From Limanda limanda (taxonomy: Eukaryota > Chordata > Actinopteri > Pleuronectiformes > Pleuronectidae), in the NCBI RefSeq assembly GCF_963576545.1, contig NC_083653.1:15783358-15847357 (forward strand): a stretch of 64,000 bases of DNA, read 5' to 3'. Below the pieces are notes generated by a model, which saw nothing but the letters and a program-made list of their open reading frames with translations, searched no databases and was not told where the DNA came from. The translations under genes were made by a program, and so were the position numbers. Positions 22,844 through 34,960 of this stretch are shown here, piece after piece (the first letter of the stretch is position 1; each line of letters starts with the position of its first letter).

Positions 22844-23741
22844 CATGCAGCTGCTTTTTTCTCTATCTTTTTCAATATTTTTTTCTCAAATTTTATCTGA
22901 GAAAAAGGAAAATATAGCGCTGACATGGTTGATAAGATTCCAGATCCTTTCGTGGATCGTGGCTATAGACTGGCGCCGTCATCTTTGCACTATTGATGTA
23001 ATTTGTAGTCAGAGCGTATGCAGTAGTTATAGAGGAGTTGATTAGCAATTATTTAGGTTCTGCTAGCAAGACCAATCAAGAGTCAGTCTCAAATGTCAAT
23101 CAAGACCTTTAACTCCATATTACAGAATCAATTAACTAATTAAAACCAAACTAACCTGAAAAAAAAGCATGTGAACATACATCAATGTGATGAAAATCAC
23201 CTTAAATGAGTATTTGGATACAAAGTGATCTGCCATGTTCTTTGACTTTTAAATTTGTTACATATCTCATCCACTAATACGGAGGAGTTGGTTATGCCAG
23301 CCAGTCATCAGTTGGCGTTCAAGATGGTTTTGCTTGACTTTTTGGGAGCTGTCAGGTCATCCAAGTTCATGAATGGGACATGGTTAGGAGAACAGCTCAA
23401 CAGGACTAAGAGTCTACAGTTAACGACTCTTTTATCCTATACTTTGGCACAGTGCTGTTTTCCGCTAATTGCTTGTTACACTAGTATAATGTCCATCTTG
23501 GTTAAGTGTGTCAACACGCACACTAACAAAACAGCTGGGCATGATGGGAATGCCAATAGTTTTACATTTAAGTTGAAAATGTAACTTTAAACCTGATGAC
23601 GGCGTCAGAAGAGAAGTCAAAGAATCACTCCAGTGTACATGAATGTTTGTACCAAATTTCATGGCAATGCATCTAAGATTTGTTGAGACATTTCACTCAA
23701 AGCTACAAATGTCACAGTCGAACTAGAGGAAAAGTCTAGAA

Positions 23742-23940
23742 CAGGCATGTCAAACTCAATCACTAAAGGGCCCATGTTAAAAAAATGACAACCAATCTGA
23801 GGGCCATGTGGAGCCTGTATTTATAAAACACTTTCAATCCAAGGCAGTCATTCTTTGCCCAGTGTAAAAAGTATTTCAAACACAAATATATCAACTACAT
23901 TCATCTATTAATAAAGTCTTTGCATAAAATAAAACAAGGA
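23742..23940. mobile_element. Probable hAT-type non-autonomous element fragment
   Basis: Begins CAGGCATGTCAAACTCAATC followed by CTAAAGGGCCCATGTT and GAGGGCCATGTGG. CAGG..TGTCAAACTC..GGGCC is a familiar hAT terminus pattern in teleosts. The other end and a target duplication could not be located. Confidence 0.45.
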
Positions 23941-24009
23941 TATCAAAATCAAAATGATTAGAGATGACACTGACATGAAGAGTCATAGCTTTGCTTCTTT
24001 TTGTAGGGG

Positions 24010-24240
24010 TAACTTAAACTGCTTTCAGACGTGCACTGAACTCCGCAGTTCCTCTGTATTTTCTCCAGAGGGGGTGCATGTGTGAACACAAATGTCCGAG
24101 TGAGATGCTCCGCAGTTGTAGCCCACTGGCCTCTTGGTCTAAAGGCAATCTCTGGGTAAACTCCGTAGCCAAACACCTGCAGGTGCTTTATTGTACAGTC
24201 AGACTTGTTTTTTACTTTCACATCACAACCAAACAAATCC
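24010..24240. repeat. Probable interspersed repeat (TTTCAGACGTGCACTGAACT type)
   Basis: Contains TTTCAGACGTGCACTGAACT, CTCCGCAGTTCCTCTGTATT, GTGTGAACACAAATGTCCGA and GTGAGATGCTCCGCAGTTGT. I recall similar word order in repeated fish sequence, but there is only one copy in this window, so support is weak. The 94-residue minus-strand ORF across it looks meaningless. Confidence 0.3.
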
Positions 24241-24520
24241 AACTAATAAAACCAATTCCATGGTCCAAAATATATATATAGTGTGTTGAAACATAAAAAA
24301 TAGATGTGACTGAATAAAAACCTCTTGGAAAACACTTATTTTCCATTTTTTGTTTTGTCTGTAGACTGTATATAAAGATCAACAACATTACAGTTTCCCA
24401 AAAGGGAAGGTCATAAATCCTACCTCATCCATATTAGCTAATGGGACATGGACAAAACCAAAAAGTAAAGCACACATCAAATACATTTTTCCCAATGATG
24501 CTTTTTGTCATTTTAGGTAG

Positions 24521-24660
24521 TTATTATTACACTGATGTATGTTCAAGTTTTTTTCCATTAACTTTGGTTTTATTTAGTTATTTGATGCTGTTAAAAACCA
24601 CTCTCGATTGGTTGAGCGTGTGTATTGGCAAGACCTCGTTAGCGTGGCTCCATCCCCGAT
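24521..24660 (+). repeat. Dispersed repeat family A, copy 2
   Basis: Second copy of the repeat at 848-1016, same orientation. It shares ACACTGATGTATGTT, a TTTGGTTTTATTTAGTTATT stretch, GGTTGAGCGTGTGTATTGGC and GTGGCTCCATCCCCG. The copies differ at many positions, so the insertions are old. Boundaries are approximate. Confidence 0.55.
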
Positions 24661-25891
24661 CACGACTGAGCACACTCAGCAATCGATTGTTTTGGATTTG
24701 TTTTTCGCTGGCCTGCTAACAAGCTAGCTAGCTAATAATAGTGTTGATGGAAGCTCGGATGCTGAAAGTTCGTCAGGCGGAGGTGTTGGAGTCATGCAGG
24801 TGTTTTGCAGTATTAATAGTGCAGGACGTTGCAGTGCATGTTGGGGTTTGTAGTATTGTTTTGGCAGGCAATATATAAACAGGACAGTAGAATCTATAAA
24901 TAATGTTGTGGGTCAGATATGTGACATTAACCTGATCTGGTACTGTGAGTTTGAAATACTGGACATTAATGTCCAAATGTATGTCACAGAATCTTGAGCT
25001 TTTACATATATATTAGTATTTTGAATTTTATTGCAATAATTATTGGACTGGGCTAATTATTGAGTCTGGACCAAAGTAATGGTAGAGGCAACTGACCGAT
25101 GGACAGATTGCTATCCCTGGAGCTATGATGCTGCAATCCTGCATTAGAAAAATGTGTTTCTTGTTAGAGACTCTTTAAACGGATCCAGTGACCAGCATTC
25201 ATATGTGGGTAGTTTACAACAAAGTAGCAGCTGTACGGCAATTGTCTAAGAAATCCTTTAAGCCATTGATGCCCGATCTTATTTCCCTCACTGTGGATGG
25301 CTGTTTGATCAAGTGATAGGACGGGCAACACTTCAGACTTACAGTATCTACCCTGCAGCAAACCTTTATTTTTAAAGCTGTTACTTACAGTACAGTCACT
25401 CCGCAAAAGTCTACCTCCAACCTTGTCAGAAGCAACTTGAGAAGCGTGGTGGCATAATGACCGCCAGCGTAAAACATCGACTTGAGGACCTGACAGCAAA
25501 TTGTCAGCGCAGTGTCCACGTTAACTGTGCACTGCCAGCCTTTGCACAAAAACAGAAAGCGAGCAGGGAACCGAATACCTGTTGACACAGTGTTAAAACG
25601 ACAGTATTCTACAAACACAGAGGCAGCGAGCCTCCTCTTGGGACGTGTATGAGCTCGCAGCTCCTGTGTACAATTTAAATAGCTTGTAGATGATTTAGAC
25701 GGATCAAATGGCCGAGAGATAAAACCATAAAGGGTTGCTCTGCTCCGTGTGAAAACATTAAGGTGCTTATAATGATTACTTACAACCTGTTGACTCACTG
25801 AAATTGCTGTGAAATTGGCCAAAGAGTTGAGGAATGCTGCATCCAGACAGACAGTAATTGCATTTCCTGTAAGTCCCTGACTCTCTCTGCT

Positions 25892-25963
25892 TGTGTGTGT
25901 GTGTGTGTGTATGTGTGTGTGTGTGTGTGTGTTAGAGAGAGAGGGAGAGGAAGAGAGAGAGAG
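25892..25963. repeat. (TG)n plus (GA)n compound microsatellite
   Basis: A TG run (25892-25932, one AT interruption) followed directly by GA/GGA-rich sequence to 25963. Confidence 0.95.
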
Positions 25964-27229
25964 CTGACCTGACCTTAAGCATACAGATTAGACTGACCTG
26001 AAATGAAACGGAACAATAATGCACACTTTACCCTCAACTCCCACATTAAGCAAACACCTTGAGAGTATGCTTTTCATTATGGATTTTATCAGCATCATGA
26101 ATCCGACTTTTCCCAGACCTCACAACTTGACCCAGCCCTATTAGGTTTAACTCCGCCTACATTTTTTTTTTGATGCCATCGATTTTCAGGAGAACCTTTA
26201 CCTCAAAAACTGCATTTGAAAGCACCGTGTATGAGCGTATGTACACACATGGGACTTATAAAAAAGCTCCTGCTGATGAGAAATGCGGCTCTTGAAAACG
26301 GTTGACTGCACCCAGGCCTCCTAATGGCGCTGAGCTGAGAGAACAAGCTCACTCCTCCGTGTCCTGTTCGATAAAACCAGGGTTTGGACATGCGCCATCA
26401 CTTGGGGCTTGGCAGGATGCAGTGACTCGCTGAGGTTTGAAACCCCATTAAAAATTGTCACTTTATTTTAAGCAGCTGCCACACTTTGGAGTCCCACATC
26501 CTTCTGGAAAACCAATCAGAGCCCCAGAGCTGGCAGGGGATTGGTCAAACAGCGCTCATACTGTGATTGTCTGAGTTGTTAAAGTTTGTTTCCCCTCGAT
26601 GACTTTAGGGTAATGAAGGCTTTTAATTTTCTTGTCAGCTGAATTAAAGGCGTCTGTCCGGCGTGTTGTGTCTTGAGACGCCGGGAAGATTATTTATGAA
26701 ACTTTCACTGCATACCTGACTAGACCATGATGGTTATGTGTGTGGGCCAACCCATAATCCCGACTAGATTTAGTGAATTTCTACAGCTGCATACTATATA
26801 GCACAAACTGCCAATTTTCAAGGTTACCTTACTACAACCCTCCTTTGTCAGCTCGTAACTGCGCTTTCATTGCCTACTGAAAGATACTCATCAGTGTTCC
26901 CATGTCGTGAGTCTGTCCACAGTTTACGTTTTTACTCACTGGTTGAACAGAGAAGGAAGAAACATAACGAGGGAGGGGAGCAACCAGCAGATCTCATGTG
27001 CCTGAGCCTAGTACAAGACACACTGTATAAAAGAAGTCAAGTCATACCGGTCGATTTAGAGTCAATACAAGCGGCAATCAGGAGACATATAACTTCAACA
27101 CAGGCTTTGATTTTTAGTGCTGTATAAGATAACTGTGTTTACATTTTTACATTTACTTTTTAATACTTTGTGAGAGATGGATAACTACCCAATACTATTA
27201 GAGCTACTATTACTACACTGGCTGCAAGA

Positions 27230-28060
27230 GCGCTGTGTGTCCGGTTGTGGAAGATCTTGCTTTTCATTAGGGCGCCGATATCAGGTTAGAGCAGCCGCAC
27301 TGCTCTTCCAGAGAGTCACGGTCTCACCTTTCTGACCACGTGCAGTTCACAGCAGAATAGACAGTGAAAATGATCTTTCACCACAGTTTCAATGTTTATC
27401 TGTTGAATATGTCACCTAAATATTTGCATCACCTTCTGTATCTGTCTCAAAGTAAAAACACTCTAGTGTTTCTGTTGACTGAATCATTCGTTTGTTTTAA
27501 AAAGGTTTTTATCTAGAAATATTTGCAGGAGTGGAAGATGCGCAGCGTAAATATAACTCCTTTTATTATAGGAAATACAGAAATGCAGCAGACGCGTTAC
27601 CTGTGTGAACAACAGACGTATGCGAGATACAGCTTTAAAAATACTTCTTTTAAGTCTTTTAACTCCTGATATCTCACTAAAACCTGCATTCGTTGATTTA
27701 TTTAGCAAGCTGTATGCATCACATAAAACAGTAAACACAACAACTACCGAGGGGAATATGTGGCAGTTCAACTGCTTATTCCTCCATTATGCTTTAGTGC
27801 TTATAAGTGTCTCTGTCTTTTGGTGCTGAGCAGGTAGCGTTTACAGCGTCTATCAGAGCTTTTTGGCTGTAAACTGCCGCATGTTGTGTCTTGAAATGAC
27901 ACTGCGAAGAGTGGAAACATATGTTTTTTCGAGATTGCTGTCTGTGAAACCAAAAACAACGAGCTGAAAGGCAGTAAAAGGCTCCATAGAGCTGAGTTGA
28001 AACTGGAGAGTAATTCAATTTGTTGTTAATATAAGAATAATTACTATTGGAGCTGCTTTA
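27230..28060. repeat. Possible old interspersed element
   Basis: The block has the feel of a teleost non-autonomous element (for instance ACAGCTTTAAAAATACTTCT, CAACGAGCTGAAAGGCAGTA and TATTGGAGCTGCTTTAAC). No terminal inverted repeats, target duplication or second copy in the window could be shown. The 74- to 95-residue ORFs on both strands have no recognisable features. Confidence 0.25.
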
Positions 28061-31000
28061 ACTTAAACGATGGATGCCAATATGTAGTGTCTCTGACTTT
28101 GCATTTTTTCTGTCTGGTTCTCTTATACCACCATACACATATATACACAAAGCCACACAAACACACTCCCATGTATGTGGAACGGTTTTGTCTCGCTTGC
28201 TGGACATCAAGCTGGCAATTTAGTCCATATAGCCTGCAGATGGTTGGTGTCACTCCAAGGTAAACCTCTGCTCTGCCAGACACAGTGCACACTACCTGCC
28301 AGCAGCCTCCGCTCTATCATGGTCTAGTAGCTTCCACCAACCCGATGCTTCGAAGTGGGCGTCTGCCGAGCAAATACATACACAGTCTAGTTCCTGTTGT
28401 GCTTCTGTCCTCAGACGGCTAGAGATGAGTATAAACAAGCCCAGAAATCCAGCTGTTTATTGTTCCAGGTATATGCAGTCAAGGCCTAGCGACAGGGGGC
28501 GAAAACTTGACTGTTTATTTTATATGCAGTTCTGAAGTGTGCCTGGAGACACACAGAACAGGATGAATAACACATTTGGGAGGAAAGAAAAGACAAAAAG
28601 CTAAATAATCAACAGTGGAGCAGAAAGATGGAGGGGGTGTGCGGAGGAATTTCTGGCAGAATTTTGCAACAGCAGCATAAAATTGCAAGACCAAAATGTT
28701 AGTAGAAACATGTCCGCTCAATGCTTTAGAAAAAAATATATTTTAGGACTGGAAGAAATGGGGAGCAAGAGAGGCGAAACGGTTTTGTTTTTGTCTGTGA
28801 AGGTTAAAATGTTTGGCTAGGCTGAGTGCCAGTGTGGAGGACGGCCCCGCTGCAGTTTCCCCGTTCTGGTGGGTTCGTGAAGCAGAGGTCAGCTAAGTCT
28901 GCTGAAATCAAATCCGGTGTCTCCCACCCGCAACAACAATGAGGCAGAAAGGCCCAAGGGCCGTGACATGATTATGTTGTTGTGTTCTGGGCTAAATCTG
29001 AGGAGAAGTTCGAGCCCCTGGCCTCGCTGTCTGTCCGGATTACGTAGACATGCAAGGCCTGTCTAAGCAAAAGCCAGGTGCTTTATCCTATCGCCCTGTG
29101 TGGCACACAAACAGCTGAATTAGCAGAACCTTGGCGAACGTTGGTCTGGTGAACTAATTGAGATCATATCCTCTTTCATGTTTGAAGCCTGTTCGACATC
29201 TCTGTCAAACAGTCCGACAGTATTCAGGACCCTGATGACAAAAGCAGATACACTAGATACACTGTTTTAGATGATATTTCTGTTGCGTGATGATAATGTG
29301 ACAACCCCAGACTTTCCGCTTTAGAGGGTTCGGATGAAACAAAGTCCTTTTTATAAGTCATCTGCTCAATGCAGCATGAAACGTACCTCCAAGCAAGAGG
29401 GTGCTTGGTTGTTAAACAGCAGATAGCCCCTATAGTAAAGTGGCCGACACACAAGAGTGGATACAAAACTGAAACGTTACACGTCTACAAGTCCCTTCTT
29501 AATCAGATTGAGCTATGGCTTTCAGATGGTATTTAGATATGTAATGCTAACAAATGAGGCTTTGCTATTATAGTAACTGGCTCTTAATGTTATTTCAGCA
29601 GCCAGTTCTGTCTCTTTCTAGTGGTTGGACGAGCTTAGACAGTTTCCTGAGGCCTGGACTAAGCCCGTTTGGGTTTGCACATTCTCTTAGCGTGTAATTG
29701 CGATACTATTGCCATGAAATATTGGTATGCAATGTCCACAAATCCAGCTTTCGTCATGGCAACGGACGCTGTGTATCTTCAGTATGTCACAAGGCCTCTG
29801 TTGCAATTCAATTTGTAGTTTAATTTTGCTGGGCGTCTGGATCTTCTTAAATATTCCAGACATCGTCATGAGGATTAATTTGGAGAAACCTTAAAAACCA
29901 ATGGCCGCTATCGGTTAGATTTGGACGAGCCCTTGATGTAAACACGGAGCAAATTCTGTGCAACTAAGCATGTTTCCTTTTCCGTTTTTTTTCCTCACTC
30001 TCACACACCTCTCAGCTCTCCATCAAGGAATGCATTTTTTTAGTAACGCCCCTGCGCTCCTGACAGGTATCGACTGCATGAGAGGACAGTTTGTCCTGCT
30101 GGAGCTATGCAGGCTGCAGGGGCCCATGTTTGGCTTGGATGCCAATGAATAACATTGTATGGAGAGAGGAAATTAAAAATGCAGGGTTGTAATTTACTGA
30201 AGAGTGGAACCGATTTAAAAGCATTTTTTTTTTTCTTTGCCGCTTTGCTTGAAGTTTTCCAAATATGCCACAGCTGAGTGTGAACTGAGCTTCGTTGTAT
30301 TGGCAATAATAAGCAAGGCAAAGCTCCCAGCGCTCTCGATTTTACCCCCCCACACTCCCATTACTTCTTGGCAAAGGCAGGTCCAATGCTAAGGTAAGTC
30401 TTTATGAAATCTAAATGGTAGACATGCTCAACTCTTTTCACATCTCAAGTAAAATGTGCCATTATGCTATCATGAGAAATGCAAAAGCAATATCCCTCCT
30501 GCAGTTGGACGCTGCTATTCTAGCTTATAAGGTTGATGACTGATATTGTGAGCAACGTTCTGTGATTGCTGGTCTCACACTAAGCATGTGTTGCCTGTTT
30601 GTGGTCACTGCGGGTGGTTCCCTGTTGTGACACAGGTAAAAACAGATTAATAGTGTGATGAATTAGACTTTACAAGGCTCCACGGAATTTAGAGTCTCTC
30701 TTTTTAAATATGCCACTAAATTATAGCAATAAAAACGGTTTAAATTTCTTCAGTGCTATCTCTAACCATGTGTTGAGAGAAACCCTTACACTGACTAATG
30801 ACAATGTAAAAATGACACATTAGGATGGGGTGCCTCACTCCGGCGAGCTGCTGAGTTAAAGGAAACTGCACTTGGTGGATTTTTTTTTTATGGTTTTCTC
30901 CCTTTTATAAACCTCAAATTTGCTGCTGGGTAACTCAACCACTTCCTCTCCTTCCTGTGAGATCAGGCAGTTGGGCAGGGTGAAGCCAAGGAGTGCAGGG

Positions 31001-34000
31001 GCTGCTGTGGCTTGCAAACAGCTGGCATGGCGCTCACCGTACCTTTGGCACCTGTGGGTGGGCGTCAACACTTTTCAGCTAAACAAACAAGGCCATCATC
31101 CAGCTTCTACCGCAGTCATGAATGGAGGACGGGCTCAGGGCGCCACCTGCAGCAGGGGAGGCCAGGTAGCAAGACCTTTATGTAAACATGTCCTTACACT
31201 GTAGGTGTCAGGACCAAACTGGAGCCTGCTGGTGTCAAAAAATTGAATGTTCCTCATTTTGTAGTAAATGGGTTATTATGTTAAAGGTAGGACTTTTTTT
31301 TCATTACTTTCAATCCTGCTCTTCTCCTGAAGATGGTGGTGTTGACCTGATTTGAGATCATACAGTGGAAAAGCCCAACATGTGAAAGGCCTTTTTCCTA
31401 ATTGGTGACCTTTACCAAGCCTATGCGAAAATATCACCCTGTCTCCATCCCCATTTCCTGTTGGCCTCGAGCTTGATAACAAAGATTTTGTATCATGATG
31501 TTGAAAAGAAAGTGGGAGGGTGGCAGCGGGTTTCAGTGGGGGTGGTGGGAAGTTTTGCGCTGAGGTGTGGCCACATTTTTGAGCCTCTACGCCCACGCGA
31601 GTGTCTGGTAGAACTTCAATTTCCAGAACCAGAGCGGTAAACTTAGGATAGATGAAGTGGCAACTGATCTGTTTGTCTAAAACAAACACAAACTGGAAAT
31701 TTGCCTCAATGGAAGACGTTAAGGCTGCAAGGGGCCCACACCACCACCACCAACGGAATTTTCCCTAAAACAAGAAAAGAAAAGTTCAAGGCCAGATAGA
31801 AAGAAATACAATAAGTGAGGAGAGAAGGGGACCCACCAGAGTGGAGAGAAACTTTCCACGGGTTCACTGTTGTTTATGTGGGGCTGGCAGGGCGTTGCTA
31901 TGAGCAGAGGATGCTGGGGGAAGTCAGACTTGTTGCTGAGCAAAGCTTCTCTTCCTCTGACCTCCTCACAGACTGCTTTTCTCACTATCTTTCCATCTCT
32001 TTACTCCCTCAATGTGTCCCTTTCTCCATCCCCTCTCTGCCTCCTCCTCTCCCTCGGTTCTCACACCCTAGATGTGCTGATGTGTGTCCAGGAAGAGAAG
32101 GCATTAGTGGGCCTAGAGGGCAGAAGCCTGGGAACCAGCCAGATTTCCCACTTTAAAACCCTCCCGTCCCTCCACATCTTCACCCCATGATGACACAGCC
32201 TTTTCTTTCCCTTGATGGGAGCCCAGAACAATAGTGGACAAAGCTGAATCACAGAGATTTTTTTTCCTGAGTAATAGTTTTCATAGAAAAACTTTGCAAA
32301 CAAGCACATTTTGTGGGGCCTATAATAGGTCAGCAAGCACAGAACAAACTTTGGATTTTTTAAATCAGGAATATACAGCTTAGATGTTGTTTAATTTATA
32401 CAATTTACATGGCGGCATCAACATAAATGTAGGAAAACTCCCCTGAAGCTTTCATACATTGACCATGTAAATGTCACTATCGCCTCATCTCCATCAGCAT
32501 ACAGACGTTTACTCTTCAGCCCTCAGCCCTACCTCCGTCTCCAGGATGACAGGCACACTTTTGTATATGATAAAGTATGTGATATGCAACCCCCTCAGAC
32601 CTCCCCTCCATCTTTTCCTCTTTCCCTTGCCTCTTCATATCCACCTTTTTTCTTTCCTCCTTAATAAATCCTCCTCTCAGATTTCTCCCCTTGCCCTCTG
32701 CGTGTCCCCCTGCTTCAGCCCCACCTGCTAGCTCTCTGCCCACAGCCAAGGATATGAGTGCCAAGCGACGCTGTGTGATCCCACGGGGATGAGGAGGAAA
32801 CCACAGCGTGTGTTTGTGTGCCATAGCGTGTGCATTAGTGTGAACCCCCCGTCCCATGGGTCAACATACGGTGCCTGCAGATCCTATAACAGCAGGGCAG
32901 ACCTGAATACAGTACATGACCACACGCATATATGCACTTTGTGTGAGTTGTGTCTGTTCAACAGCTCATAAGCACAAGGATGGGCAGTGCTGGTTCACTG
33001 CTGTTGAAAGCATTATGTGTCCAGCCAGTCTGAGGAGTGAGCCATTGGTTAAAAGTAGCCGTCATAAAGAGATTCCCTTGTCTAATAATGAGGTTTGTTA
33101 AACTAGGCCAAACAGGGCCATGGCTGCTCACTGCGGTGAAGCTTGACCACTAAGCTGAACACTAGAGAGGCAAGTGTGAAATCAATGTACAAAACAGTCT
33201 TTGCTTTTGATGCATTGCGCAATAGAGACTCATCAATACGAGCCCACACAGATTTGAAATCACTGGAATGTTTAGATGAATGAAAATAGGTTTGAATATA
33301 CTGCCAAAGAAAAATAATAGACCAAAATCTTGTGCTCAAAAAGTCCATTCTTTTCTGATGTGCAGTGTAAAGAAACAGTCTGAATGTTTTTTTCTTTTTT
33401 TTAAACTATCAAGCCAGTGGAAAGCGGGTAATAATCGTTGGTTGGAGAAGGTTACTTTCTGTTACAATGAAAAGAGCACAGATTTCAATAGGTGATGAAT
33501 GCCAGATAATGCCATCTGGATAGAGAAGAAATGTGAATCTTGGTGCCTCAGTCGAAGTTCCTTCTTTCTCTGTTTTGTCAGGAATGGTCTGTGATGGTTT
33601 GACTCTAACCACGAAAGAGGCCAACACAGTCGCTCTTTTCTCCTGTGTCAACACCACTGTTCTTGGTGTGGCATCGGTGGTTTGACCTGGCGTTGTATTA
33701 GTCCTGACAGGTTTAAACAGGATTAAAACCCCTCAACATGCTCTGAAAGAACAACAGAGCAATTGGGAAAGCGAGAGGTTGTGCTTGTCAAAACGCGAAT
33801 GTATGAAGTGAACAGGATCAAAGAGAAACACGCATGGCCTACAGGTACACAATATGTAGAGTATATGGGTGTAGACATACAGTACGTTGCTTCATGATTT
33901 GGTATCCCACCCCTTATGCACACACTCATCACCCACTGTTTGTTTTTACACGTGCATTGTGGGACACCATTGCTGCGCTGCCACTGCTCCCAGCTGTCAA

Positions 34001-34580
34001 ACAAGATTATTGGGGTGGCCCCCTTCTCTCCACTGTAACATAGACGACTAAAGGATTAAGCCTGTAGGCTTGTCAGTGACGTGCAAATGTACAAAGAAAC
34101 ACAGATTTGCACGCACGTTCAAAGGCCAACCGAGACTTCATTTTACCCCACTCCACAGCAGAAACAGAGACATGGAGCCATAACAAATGAAAGCCTTTTT
34201 AAAACAAAGGGTCCACTATTTTGAGTACAAACATATCCAAGAAAGACTGCTTCCTTTCTTCAATGACCAAAACAAAGACTCTTTAAAAATTACTCTTTAT
34301 GGTTTTGAGTTGCACAGAGAATTGGATTGGGGTTCAAAGTCGGCTCACTGAAGGTCATCCTAGTACAACGAGAGTCGTGAAGCTTGAGAATTGGCATATT
34401 GTCAAAGACAAGAAAACATACCGAGTTTTAGACCCATCACTAGAGTAGAAATCTGTAAAAGGAGGAAGAGGTTTATACTATTGGAAAGGTTTATAATCTC
34501 AGCAGGTACCTCAAATTTACAGATTAGGCCCTCTAAAAGCCTCTCAAGTGTGGAATCTGACGTGCAGCATGTTGATTTTT
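28061..34580. other. Gene-poor stretch
   Basis: Mixed-composition sequence with pyrimidine-rich patches (31980-32060 and 32580-32720). No coding exon is recognised. The minus-strand ORF at 30856-31071 has a weakly exon-like segment (E-G-E-E-V-V-E-L-P-S-S-K-F-E after a CTCACAG acceptor), but the downstream donor is poor. Confidence 0.4.
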
Positions 34581-34589
34581 TTCCGGTTA

Positions 34590-34960
34590 TCTGGAAAGTG
34601 CATCATGTGCATGCAGCTACGTTGCCATCAAAATCCCTGGGTCATAATTCAGAGGGAACATCGCCAGATTTATATTCAAGCCCTCTTCCCTCGCTTAGGT
34701 GCTGGGTCAAACCAATCAAAATGCCTGATTTATTATGGAGGGAGATTCTCGTCTATCAACCGCCTGCAAGAGATGAACCCCAATCACAGGGCTTGCTCTC
34801 CGGCCTGCTTCCCTGCTTCAAGGCCCTGTTCACTATTTTTGCTTGACTCCATTTAATAATGTACATTATGGCAGGTTTGACAAATTTCACTGAAAAACCT
34901 CCCGCTGTAGAGTCGACATGTCACACTTTTCCCCCCATTGAGCCATAAATGATGTCACAT
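34590..34960. promoter_or_regulatory. Candidate conserved non-coding element
   Basis: Repeat-free block of balanced composition with AACCAATCAAAATGCCTGAT, TTTATTATGGAGGG and CCATTTAATAATGTACATTA. Such blocks in gene-poor vertebrate DNA are often conserved enhancers. Conservation cannot be seen from one sequence, so this is a guess. The 102- to 151-residue ORFs across it have no protein signature. Confidence 0.22.

Noticed and set aside
25385..25822. 145-codon minus-strand ORF
   Set aside because: No recognisable domain; likely chance.
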